Shown piece after piece: positions 54,216 to 64,000 of a DNA stretch of 64,000 bases. The translations under genes were made by a program, and so were the position numbers. Under the pieces are notes generated by a model. That model saw nothing but the letters and a program-made list of their open reading frames with translations. It was not told the origin of the DNA and did no database searches. This stretch comes from Branchiostoma floridae (taxonomy: Eukaryota > Chordata > Leptocardii > Amphioxiformes > Branchiostomatidae). The stretch lies in NCBI RefSeq assembly GCF_000003815.2, contig NC_049980.1, positions 31,447,470 to 31,511,469 of the forward strand, read 5' to 3'. How positions within the stretch are numbered: position 1 is the stretch's first letter; every line of letters starts with the position of its first letter.

Positions 54216-54791
54216 GTTCACCGAATCTGATGTGTTGTACAGCCATGGTCTAATGCATGCATTGAATTACATGGAATTGAAAAGGCGGATTAGGCTCTAC
54301 TAAAATAAAATGCAGGCCCCCAACAAGAAATCAATATATTTTTCATGATTCTAGAAGTCAGAAGAGTCAAATTGAATGCAGTTTTTTATAATCTTTTAGC
54401 TGGAGAGAGTAATAGGACCAAAACATTGTTTAGTCCAAGTGACTTTCAGAATTTGTGAAGACTATGACTATGAGAGCTGTAAGACTGTATGAGAGCCATT
54501 AAGTGTATAGGTCAGACTCTGTAAATATAAGTAAATTATAGTGAACTATAAAGAAGGAAACAATTACTTTTGATGCTAAAGTACATGTTGAAATATATTC
54601 CTATGTCTCTTCTAGAAGTTCTTTGAGCATTTCACAACAGATACATTTTATACAAGTTTTCTGTGAATTTTACTGGTACAAGAAGTTGTGCTGTAAAATA
54701 CTGAAAGTCAAATTTAAAGGAGGACGGTTTTATTAGTTGAACTTGTCTAGATTGACTACAGATACAAATGATGGACCAAAATTTAAAATAA

Positions 54792-55158
54792 GGCCACACC
54801 GATTTAATTTCTTGGTTCACGGATTCGCTCGCTCCTATTTTTTGGGAAAAAAAATAAAACTAAAAATTACCACTCAGCAAATTTTCACCATTAATGAAAC
54901 CATTCACCAACTTTCTGTTGTAGCAAATTGGCCTTTATATTATAAGCTCCTTAAAGTGTGGGTACAAGTGCTGTTACTGTACAAAAATAGTGTTTTTGTA
55001 CTTTTTTCAAGCTGAAAACTTTTTTTCTTTATGTTTTGGATTAGCCGTTACCTTAACCCCAACCATTTTACAATTTTTATTTTTATTTTTATTTTGCCCT
55101 CTCGCTCCATATTTTTTATGAAAAAATCCGTGAACCAAGAAATTAAATTGGTGTGGCC
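54792..55158. mobile_element. PIF/Harbinger-type MITE, copy 2
   Basis: Ends GGCCACACCGATTTAATTTC and GAAATTAAATTGGTGTGGCC, flanked by TAA on both sides. Same family as 15356-15754, with the CTTGGTTCACGGATT / AATCCGTGAACCAAG continuation of the inverted repeats. Confidence 0.87.
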
Positions 55159-55159
55159 T

Positions 55160-57310
55160 AAAGGATCTTTTTTATAAAACTAACATCAAATGCAGGGTAA
55201 TCTACGATGCATTATGCCAAGCCTTCATCCTTGCTGTTCATGAGACAACTGCAAGGGGGCATAAGAGGCCTTAGTTTTGACCAAATGATTGTAACCAAAT
55301 GGTTGCTGAAATACTTGTACTCTTGTACCTATTGACCTGTGTTTGTTCCACTTCAATCCTGCTAAGCTATTGGACTAGGAGAAGGTTTTGAAGATATAGT
55401 GTTGTTTGTAAGCATAGGCTGTAATATTTCAGTGAACGTTAGACTGCATAGGCTGTAATATATATATATATATTAACGTGTAAATGTTAGATGAAAAATA
55501 TGTAGGCGTTAGTTCATTTTCGATGAAGACCAATTACCTCCCTCTTGTTGGAATTTTCCTATGTTTTGCTCTAGAATTGTTTGTATCGGGTTGAAAGCAC
55601 AGTCAGTGTTTTAATGTGCTTTTAACAATCAATTGGCATTCTATATGTTGAATTCTTTTGTAGACTCTTATAGGATCATGTCTAGCAATAAGGGTTAGCT
55701 GCTAAAATAGTTTGTAATTTTGATATGTCTTGAAGAGAAGTTCAATTTTCTGCTTTTGTTAGAAAGGCAGAAAACAATTATGCCATCAAATTGTACAATA
55801 TTGGGATTCAGTTGTACATTTATATGACTGTCATAATGCTCATGTATGTAGATTGTGAACTCTTTCATGCTGAATCTGCTTAAAAATTTCTTTATTGTAC
55901 AATATGCATTTCAGTTTTATCCTTTTTTTATTATTTTGGTTTGAAAAGTGTGGCCTATGGCTTGTGTGCTTCAAAGATAGTCTTATTAAATCAGTGGACA
56001 TTGTAATTTACTTAAGCTCTTTTGCCAAACAATATTGAGACTTGGTTAACAAAGTTCTTGACACTCAACCAGTGTATATAAGAAATTGTCAACATTTCTG
56101 TGACTGTCACCTACAAATGGAAACAGTAACTGGTTCTACATGTACCTTGTGCTGCAGCTAGGGGATTACTGTTGATTTGTTTATTTTTGCCAGGATTTTA
56201 TTTTTTAAGTTTGCAGTCTAAACAATACTGTAGCACAAAAGTACATATTTGCAGTGTAAATCTCTTGATTTTATGGTGATTCCGGATAGAAAAAAACTTA
56301 AAACAGAAAAATGTAAAATGAAACAGCAAATGTATCAAGATATACAGTATGTACTGGTTGTCTGTGAAGAACTTCGTTAACCAGTGATGAACCAACCCGA
56401 CGAAACTACTCATGAAAATAGTGAGATGTGTAAATATACTAATAGTCATAGAATTACTGTATGACGAAATAGCCCAGGACAGTTTAGAACTGCCGGGGCT
56501 GTTCAACCTTAGAACTCGTATGTTGCAATAGAAAATGTGTTCAATAAAGTCAAATCCTCGGGAAACTAACCGTTACGATTTTGTGATTGGCTCTTGATGT
56601 GCTAGCTAGTGTTGATTGTTTTGAAATTAGGCCACAGCACGTAGTTATTATGGATGACAGCCTCTGAAGACTGTAAAAATAATGAGATACGCCAAAAAAA
56701 AGAAGATGGGTAAAAAAACAAGATGGGTAAATAGACACCACAAACGTTGTAACAAGTGAAGTGACAAAATATGGCAGCACAGCCAACAAGTCATTAGTTC
56801 CTGTATCAAAGAAGTGATCTAGTGTAGTAAAAGTGACGCTTGTATTGTAGACTGGTATCATTTGCCAAGCAACTGCAGTGTAACACTCATGACTTCCATA
56901 GTGTTGCCACTTAATACAGCTATCCAACTAAAGGTAGTTTCACTTATATAACAGTCACAGTTACCTCGCTAGTACCACTTGTAGAAGTAACGTTACAATT
57001 ATTAGGATGCAACACAACATATTTTCCCATTTTGGTACTTTCTCGTCACCATCTCAAAAGAAAACCGTGTTTTTTTTCCCGAAAACAGGCAAAAATTAAT
57101 GAGCGCAGTGATGTCATCCCTAACATCTATTTGCTGTGCTAGTCCAGGAGAGCCAGTCCTCTGGAGTCTGGAATGTTAACGTTTACTTGAGGTTAAACCC
57201 AAGTTTTTTTTTTTTTGTTTTTTTTTGCTTTTGGACAGACGAGGACAATGTGGCACTGCACTCAAGTTTTGTAACTTATTTTAACAGTGCCACATACACG
57301 GTACAGACAG
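55160..57310. other. Gene-free stretch
   Basis: AT-rich sequence following the TTC24-like gene. No exon or RNA gene is supported. Minus-strand open frames of 102 and 125 codons (56198-56506, 56550-56927) have no recognisable domain. Confidence 0.4.
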
Positions 57311-57314
57311 AAGG

Positions 57315-57502
57315 TAAAGGTAGTCCTTTTCACCTCCCCGACCGAAGTCAGGTACCCATTTTTACACCTGGGTGAAGTGAGGAAGGTCGTGTAAAGTGCC
57401 TTTCCCAAGGGCACAACGTCGGGGCGGGGCACGGTGGGGATCGAACTCAGAACCTCTAGGTTCCGAGCCGAACGCCACGCCCGTTACGCCACGCCCGACA
57501 CC
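57315..57502 (-). mobile_element. tRNA-derived SINE, nearly full length, minus orientation
   Basis: On the minus strand a tRNA-like head (GGCGTAACGGGCGTGGCG, B-box GAGTTCGATCC) leads into TGTGCCCTTGGGAAAGGCAC, then TTCCTCACTTCACCCAGGTG and a GACTTCGGTCGGGGAGGTG block. This is the best copy of the family seen at 22318 and 62545. Confidence 0.8.
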
Positions 57503-58199
57503 ACTAATAAACCAAACAAGTGACCGTAGGTAACATAGTCTGTGACGTCGGTCTGGTATATGTTGGTTGTTTTGTCTTCTTTGGTGTGTGACGTTGTGCT
57601 TATAGCCTATATGATTCTTTTCATGGTGTTAGATATATCGTTGTATCTAAAATTGCCTAATATTTCTGTGTCATGTGAATCTTACTAAACAGGTATGGAT
57701 TGTGAGATAACATGTGGCCAAAGTCAAAAAGATGTGGTGACGATAGGTTACCGGATGGTCTACTCTAATACACAGGCACATTCACACACAGACACACCTA
57801 CAAGACCGACAGGCAGACTGACAAACGCACCAAGTATTAACATGTTTCTGTTATGGACGTAATAAGTATGAAGCACGGAATAGGACCTTGATGTTTCTTA
57901 GTCGAAGTCCGGGAATATAATATGGCTAAACTTCATTTGGGACGAGAATTCTTACACGCTTCATTGCAAACGGCGACAGGAGGTATTTGATTGACAGGGT
58001 CATTAGTGGAACATTAGATGTCGGTTCCCATGTCCCACATACGATAACACACAGCTGTTGATGATGAACTGTGCGATAAGTTTTTAACTAGTGTGAAGCC
58101 ATAAGGTAGCATGACACAGTGTTAATGGGTGAATCCCGGGGTCCATGATGCTGGTACATAAAGTAGTACGGATAAACTTGTTGAATAAGAGGTAGAAAG

Positions 58200-59005
58200 C
58201 AAACGCGCGTAAAATTCTTGCACATATCGCGCATCTGCTTAACTATACCCAATTACTTCAACGGGCACCATATGCAGACATGGGCCAATACACTGTGAAA
58301 CGTACAATTTGCAGGGGTGATTTCTGAAATTATTACATACATAATAAAAACAGCTGCCGAAAAAATAAAACACCTTGCATCATCGTCCAACTATGTGTAG
58401 AGAACCTGCCAAACCACAAACGTATGCGACAACGGGAACATGCAGATATAGATGCGAACGCGCGTTACATTGACGACCAGAGAACATCACGCATCTGCTT
58501 GCAATATCTCAATTACAGCATGACCCATATACAGGGGATCTGGACTAATACACCGAAAGATGAACATTTTGTAGGGGTGTTATTTTTATTGCGTCCCTAA
58601 TAAAACCAACTGCCGCAAAAACAACAAAAAAAAAACAACGTGCATCATCGTCAACCTCAGTGCAGATGACCTGCCAAACAACGTACGTATGCGACAACGG
58701 GAACATGCAGATACCGATGCGAACGCGAATAACTTTGACGATCAGGTAACACCACGCATCTGCTTGACAAATTCCAATGACACCATGACCCACATACAGA
58801 GGATCTGGACCAAAACACCGCAAGACGAACAAATTGTAGGGGTGTTATTTTTATAAAATCCATAATAAAACCACCTGCCGCAAAAAAAAGTTCACGTGCA
58901 TCATCGTCAACCTCAGTACAAAGGACCTGCCAAACCACATAGAATTCAGACAACGGGAACATACAGATACAGCTGCGAACGCGCGTAAACGTGACAAAAC
59001 TAAAA
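58200..59005. repeat. Satellite block, about three units of ~260 bp
   Basis: Each unit has CGCATCTGCTT, a CCAATNCACCG-like block, AGGGGTG(T)TATTTTTAT, AATAAAACCANCTGCCGCAAAA, GTGCATCATCGTC, GACCTGCCAAAC and CAACGGGAACATGCAGATA in the same order. The minus-strand open frames across it simply follow the repeat. Confidence 0.85.
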
Positions 59006-59944
59006 GTCTGTCGACCAGAGGGTCTGGTCACAGACTAATTAACCCAAGTTTATTCTCCCTTCAAGGGAGCATTCCACTCCAGAAGCGAGTATTGCATTTT
59101 TCGTAATACAAATGCACCCGACTTGTAGCTAAATTACCTCAGATGTCTTTTCGATAATAATCCCTTTTTAAACCAAGGAGCTTTTATCTTTATTAAACCC
59201 ATACGGACCCGCGTCTGATGTATGTGATTTTGGCTTTTCCAAGACGTTCTTTTCTTTGTCGTCCTTCCCATTATTATAAGTCAAGGATGAAATATCAGCA
59301 ATGCATATATTACCAGCTGAAAACGTAGGTATCAGTCGTGGAATACGAAACAGTGACATTCAGCGCTCTATGGATTTCCGCACATAGGTGAAGAGCAGAA
59401 GAGAAAACGTCGTATGTGTACCCAAAGAGGTAAAAAAAACTTTTTAGTGTACCCGAACAAACATTTAATTTAATATTTATCAAGGAAGATACACAATTAA
59501 TGTTCATGAGTAATGTTTGCTGTGTTTTTGAACGGAAGTCTTTTATATTATTATCAATTTCGCTTCCGCAAACTGCCCGGGCTGGCACCGAATTGGAAAG
59601 TCAAGTTTGTTGCACAACGATTACATCAGGTATAATGTATGGTAAATGACACGTACAACTAACAGCTACAAAATATCTAGACTATTTATTTATTTATTTA
59701 CATGTATTAACACTTGTGTATTAATTTAACATCATTTAATTTTACATCATAGTGGCATCGTGCGAATTGGAAATGTGTTCCTTAGCGTAACGCTACGCCT
59801 CCATTCAGCTATTAAGGGCACCGAAACCCCGCTGTTGAATCGATGCCGGGTCGCGGAATTTTCCACCACATTAAATCCTTTGCGGCAAAAATGGGTCAAC
59901 TTTAATGCATTACCCATAATTCCTCCGCAAAGGGAATGCCTTGC

Positions 59945-60135
59945 CCTGCCCCCAGCATGACCGGTAGTAACCTTCAGCAAGGGTCAATGACCTACATGGG
60001 TGTGAAAACCCGCCAGGCGACCGTGAGGCGTCCCGAGGTGACCTATAAAGGGGGTTAGCGACCTCGCCTCCCCTGCACGTGACCTGCTAACGCGTGATAG
60101 TGACCGCTTTCCGCGGCGCCGTGACCTGAGAGACT
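59945..60135. promoter_or_regulatory. Cluster of TGACC (nuclear-receptor half-site) motifs
   Basis: At least six TGACC(T/G) motifs lie in 190 bp, including GGGTCAATGACCT at 59981-59993, an inverted repeat of half-sites with one-base spacing (IR1). No gene start can be assigned next to it, so a regulatory role is only inference. Confidence 0.35.
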
Positions 60136-60164
60136 GTTTGGGGCCGCCCCACAAATTGATCGTT

Positions 60165-60975
60165 AATGGGAGGTCGTGAGGGTGTAATGGGGACAGCAGG
60201 CTTTCACAGCGGTGTCTAATGCTTGTCATTACGCACAGTCGGAGTCATCATCTACTGTTCTTAAACAGATAACGATTTTGTTGATGTCTCTAACGCTAGT
60301 TTGATATGATGGTAAATTGTTCATTGGCTGAATCCCGCGGTGATTTCTTGAATGAATGAATGGATGAGCAAACGAGCGAGCAAACGAACGAACGAAAGAA
60401 CGTAAACGGGAGGTCGTGAAGGTGTAATAGGGACAGCAGGCTTTCACAGCGGTGTATAATTCTTTACATCACGCACAGTAAGAGGCATCAACGACTGTTC
60501 TTCAATGGATAACGATTTTGTTGATGTTTGTAACGCTAGTTTGATAAGGTGCTGAACTGTACATTGGCTGATTCCCAAGTCATTCCTTGAATGGACGAAC
60601 GAATGAATGAATGAATATTGGGATTGTATGAGTGAATGAATCACAACAGCATATAATGCTTTAAATCACGCACAGTAAGGGGCATCATCGACTGTTCTTC
60701 AGTATATCACGATTTGGGATAACACTCGTTACGGCGCATTGTACATTGGCTGAATCCAATCAGAGGTCTTTCACAGCGGTAATCTAATTCTTTTGATTTA
60801 ATCACGCAAAGTCGGAACCTGCAACAACGGATCACGATTTCATTAATGTCTCTAACGCTTGAATGAATGTGTGAGTGAATGAGTCATAGAATGAATGAAT
60901 AAATGAGTGGATGAACGAATGAATGAAGAAAGGAAGGAACGAATAAATGAATGAATGAATGAATGAAGTTCGATT
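60165..60975. repeat. Tandem repeat, about four units of ~245 bp with GAAT/GAAC tracts
   Basis: The units share CAGCAGGCTTTCACAGCGGT, ATCACGCACAGTNGG, CGACTGTTCTTCA, ACGATTTTGTTGATGT, TCTAACGCTAGTTTGAT and ACATTGGCTGAATCC, and end in (GAATGAAT)n or (GAACGAAC)n. Copies decay toward the distal end. Confidence 0.85.
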
Positions 60976-61394
60976 TAATTTATGTGTCTTCTCATTATAC
61001 GCAACAAGACTAAAATTTTAAAGTATTTTTCGTTTGATATTCCCCAAGGGACACAGTCTCAAAACGAATCGTTTTAACCTGATTTCCACCTTGCCTATTA
61101 CAGATTACCTGCACGATATTATCGACATACCTTAAAAAAATTCCTTTCGGGGCGGGGTCGATAACCTTTACGGGAATACGATTTCTCTCGGAATAATCAC
61201 ATAAATTCCACGCCACGCCCAAGGTTGTAGTGGCCCAGTTACATGACAATATCTCGTACAGAGTATGTTGGTCCACTTGAAGGGACAGTTATAAATTGTC
61301 TTTTCTAGGACAAGCTGTAAAGTCACGGATGAACGCGTTTTCAATGCACGCTACAAACCCTACTCTTCTGGGACCCTTACCTGCATACCTCAGA

Positions 61395-62265
61395 CTGCCG
61401 CGGTGTAGGGTCTAGGCGCAGGCGCTAACTGTTGCTACTCTCCAAGCATGAGGGCTTTCTATTTTGCACTGGCGACCCCTAGGCCACGAGAAATCAACAA
61501 AACGCTTCAAAATAGAAAGCCTGATATGATAAAAACGCCAACAAAAAAACGTTAAAAAACAGTCGGAGCCTAACCTCTGCTTGAAGAGTAAACTGTCCCG
61601 TCACCCATAAAGAAACACATCTATCCGGTAAAAGTTTAATAATAAATAATTAATACACGGCAGAAAATATCCCGTGTGCTGTGACCGTAGGATTGAGTAC
61701 GTGCGCTACAAAACGCCAAACATATCAGCATCGGTAAATCAGAGAGCGGATTCAGAATAAAACGCTCTCACCGTAGGGTCTAGGTGCAGGCGCTAACTTT
61801 TGCTACTCCCCAAGTAGAGGTTAGGCTCCGGCTTTTTTTACGTTTTTATATCGGGCTTTCTATTTTGTACCGTTTTGTTTAATAGGCCGCGAGACATCAA
61901 CAAAACGGTGCAAAATAGAAAGCCTAATAAAAGCGCCTAAATTGCTAAAAGAAATTTAAAAAAACAGCCGGAGCCTTAAACCTCTGCTTGGAGAGTAAAT
62001 TGAACATTCCGCCACCCATAAAGAAATACATCTCTATCCAGTAACAGTTTAGTAATGCGCAGCCGAAATATACTAGTATCCTAAAGCTTGCTATAATGCC
62101 GTGCGCTACGAAACCTCAAACGTGTAAATAGTATTGCGTGTCTGAAACTATCCTATAGCTTGCCCGTGTGCCGCGACCCGTAGAAAACAGTACGTGCACT
62201 ACGAAACCTCAAACATGTCAGCATCAGTAAATCAGAGAGCGGATTCCGTAGTAAAAAACGTGCCC
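61395..62265. repeat. Tandem duplication, ~370 bp units, with inverted AAAATAGAAAGCC motifs
   Basis: Two to three copies of a unit with GTAGGGTCTAGG(C/T)GCAGGCGCTAACT, GGCTTTCTATTTTG, CGAGANATCAACAAAACG, CAAAATAGAAAGCCT, GGAGCCT(A)AACCTCTGCTTG and CACCCATAAAGAAA. GGCTTTCTATTTTG and CAAAATAGAAAGCC form a stem within each unit. Confidence 0.8.
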
Positions 62266-62544
62266 GACCCACATCTAGGGACACTAACGATCTTCCAGCC
62301 TTCCCCCGGCGCAGTGAATGATGGGTACTAGAGGCGTTGCCAAGGCCAAGGTCGTTATTCCTGCGGATGCTGTAATGTTTACGCGCGGGGCATCACGGGT
62401 AATCTCTTGTTATTTGGGATTGTGGGCGCGGACGCGATGATGACGTAATGTTTTATCAGAAGTCATCTCAGGTCAAATACTAGTACTAGTATTGTCCCGG
62501 ATGTAGAAATTACAAATTAAGATTCATCGCAGCACTGTGCTTTC

Positions 62545-62700
62545 ACACACCAGTGGTTATGACAAAGAGCCTGGTGGTACTGATTTTGAATCCCTGACAG
62601 GTCCCGGCGTTGTGCCCATGGGAAAGGCACTTTACACATACACATTGATACAGGTATCCCCTTACTCTACTCAGGATAAAGCCACTGTGATCATGCTCTG
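62545..62700 (+). mobile_element. SINE fragment, plus orientation
   Basis: A decayed tRNA-like part (GATTTTGAATCC in place of the B-box) is followed by GTTGTGCCCATGGGAAAGGCACTTTACAC, the body of the SINE family also found at 22318 and 57315. Confidence 0.6.
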
Positions 62701-62814
62701 CGGAAAAGGGCATGCAGCTCTCTATAGTTCAGATAACGATGGCTAAAATTCCATTAATATGATTTTACCGTAGGCAGGTCTTTTTTTTGACACGCGCAGT
62801 GTGGCGCAGAGTGT

Positions 62815-62872
62815 GCATGTGCGCGTGCGTGCGCGCGCGCGCGCGAACAAGGAGGTTATTTTAACCTCCTTG
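62815..62872. repeat. (GC)n run next to an AAGGAGGTT hairpin
   Basis: GTGCGTGCGCGCGCGCGCGC is an alternating purine-pyrimidine tract that can adopt Z-DNA. It is followed by CAAGGAGGTTATTTTAACCTCCTTG, a perfect stem. This resembles the element end near 5092. Confidence 0.7.
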
Positions 62873-63390
62873 GTGTGTGTGATGCTTGATTTTGAATGTA
62901 ATAGAAGTAACACGGAACCATAATTCCAAAGTAGATGTTCAAGGGGCTAAATCGTTACCTTTTCCAAAGTGCATCAAACCGTCTCCCTTGGGCAAAAATT
63001 CAGCCTGCCCCAACATCTGCTTGGAGATCATGTCAACCAAAACATGCAGAAAGGCCGTTAACCACCGGTCATCGACGACCCTGCCTTGTACGCCGATTCC
63101 TTTGTGCTTGTCCTGGAAAACAGGCCAGGCCTGGTAACCGCTAAGGCCACGTTGATTTGATTGTATGGATAACATCCCATGGGTACCACAAAACTGATGC
63201 GAGCGTGCGAATAAATATAGTTCCACAGCGCTACAAAAAATTAGCTTCATTATGAAATCCAAGTGGTCTGGAAGGTTGAACAAATGACCAAATACAGAGT
63301 ATTGAATATATAACAATAGATTCTTTACTTTTTGTTTTCACATCTTCTTCTTTGACCTTGGTATTGACGCTGACATTAGTATATATTTTC

Positions 63391-63433
<43 letters not shown>

Positions 63434-64000
63434 ATCCACCGCATATCTTTGCTCCTTTTGAGAAAAAAGGAAGGTATCAAACAACAGCTAAAGAATGAAA
63501 TTTCAGAAAATAAAAGCTTACCTTTCATGCTTACGTGTTCTGTCAAACGAATTTCTGACAAATTCTATACACAACAACAAAAATTCTACCTGGATAAGAT
63601 TTTGAATGGTTTCAATATCTTAAAATACAATCAAATTTCTGCAAATAACGTCCTTGCTACAAATGGAAAAAACACGGAGATTTATTTGTTTGTTAGAAAG
63701 ATAGGCCTGAAAGTGTAACCTTTATCAAGGTTTCAATATCTGTTTATGATTCAGCGCGGGGTCTTGGTGCAAGTGCTGATAAACGTTACGTAGTCGACGT
63801 GCGACGCGGAGACGCGCTTTATCCTGTAATAAACTCTCAGCCTTCATCAATGACCGCTAGTAACCCCTTCTGCGCAGCGCCAGCGTCAGCAGCGACCTAT
63901 CAACACATGAGAACGCCCCAGAAAAGGAGAATTGTGACCGCCAATAACCTCATACGCATCCGTTTGTCCCCGCAGTCGTGACTGACAAGAAGGAAGGGCC
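62873..64000. other. No supported gene; (TA)n and an unassigned open frame
   Basis: A (TA)n run occupies 63393-63431. A 125-codon minus-strand frame (62939-63316) has protein-like composition in its second half (VVDDRWLTAFLHVLVDMISK) but I cannot assign it. An 89-codon plus-strand frame at 63449-63718 is Lys/Asn-rich and may follow from base composition. Confidence 0.4.

Noticed and set aside
58545-59031. Minus-strand frames of 95 and 124 codons with repeated motifs
   Set aside because: They follow the 260-bp satellite and have no independent coding evidence.

Overview
The window is eukaryotic chromosomal DNA. Five genes can be followed, most split into short exons by GT-AG introns, with many small transposons and one 100-base scaffold gap (2997-3096). 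The proteins are animal orthologues (MCM3AP/GANP, NUP42, a C3orf33 homologue, a TTC24-like protein). Gene structure, intron density, abundant MITEs and SINEs and heavy local tandem duplication suggest an invertebrate chordate, most likely a lancelet (Branchiostoma). The species is inference.

Layout. 1-5614: no gene seen; diverged repeats, a tandem duplication, a TGACG-rich minisatellite and the gap. 5615-9762 (+): a four-exon gene of unknown family with a Pro/Gln-rich N-terminus, a glycine-rich hydrophobic segment and a helical C-terminus. 10116-25458 (-): MCM3AP, with 22 coding exons that join in frame to about 1387 codons, but the C-terminal third of the vertebrate protein is absent. 25459-25874: short divergent promoter. 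25875-35122 (+): NUP42, ten coding exons, with a phase-matched duplicate last exon at 35182-35507; its first intron carries an uninterrupted LINE ORF. 36666-37493 (-): a single-exon C3orf33 homologue convergent with NUP42. 37494-42449: gene-free, with a 1.56 kb Harbinger-like element. 42476-53503 (+): a TTC24-like TPR gene whose 3' end offers two mutually exclusive tails, one with a SAM domain and one ending in a CaaX box. 53504-64000: no gene seen; Penelope remnant, MITEs, SINEs and three tandem-repeat blocks.

How the genes relate. MCM3AP (TREX-2 scaffold, mRNA export) and NUP42 (GLE1/DDX19 partner at the cytoplasmic face of the pore) are divergently transcribed, with 416 bp between their start codons. 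That stretch holds a perfect CRE and a YY1-type motif. Both are FG-repeat proteins of the same mRNA export route, so the arrangement suggests co-regulation.

A recurring theme is partial duplication of exon edges: part of an exon plus its splice site is copied into the adjacent intron or 3' flank. I see this at MCM3AP exons 10, 11, 14 and 17, at the NUP42 last exon, and at both SAM exons, the acidic exon and the CaaX exon of the TTC24-like gene. Some copies are phase-compatible and open, so they could act as alternative exons.
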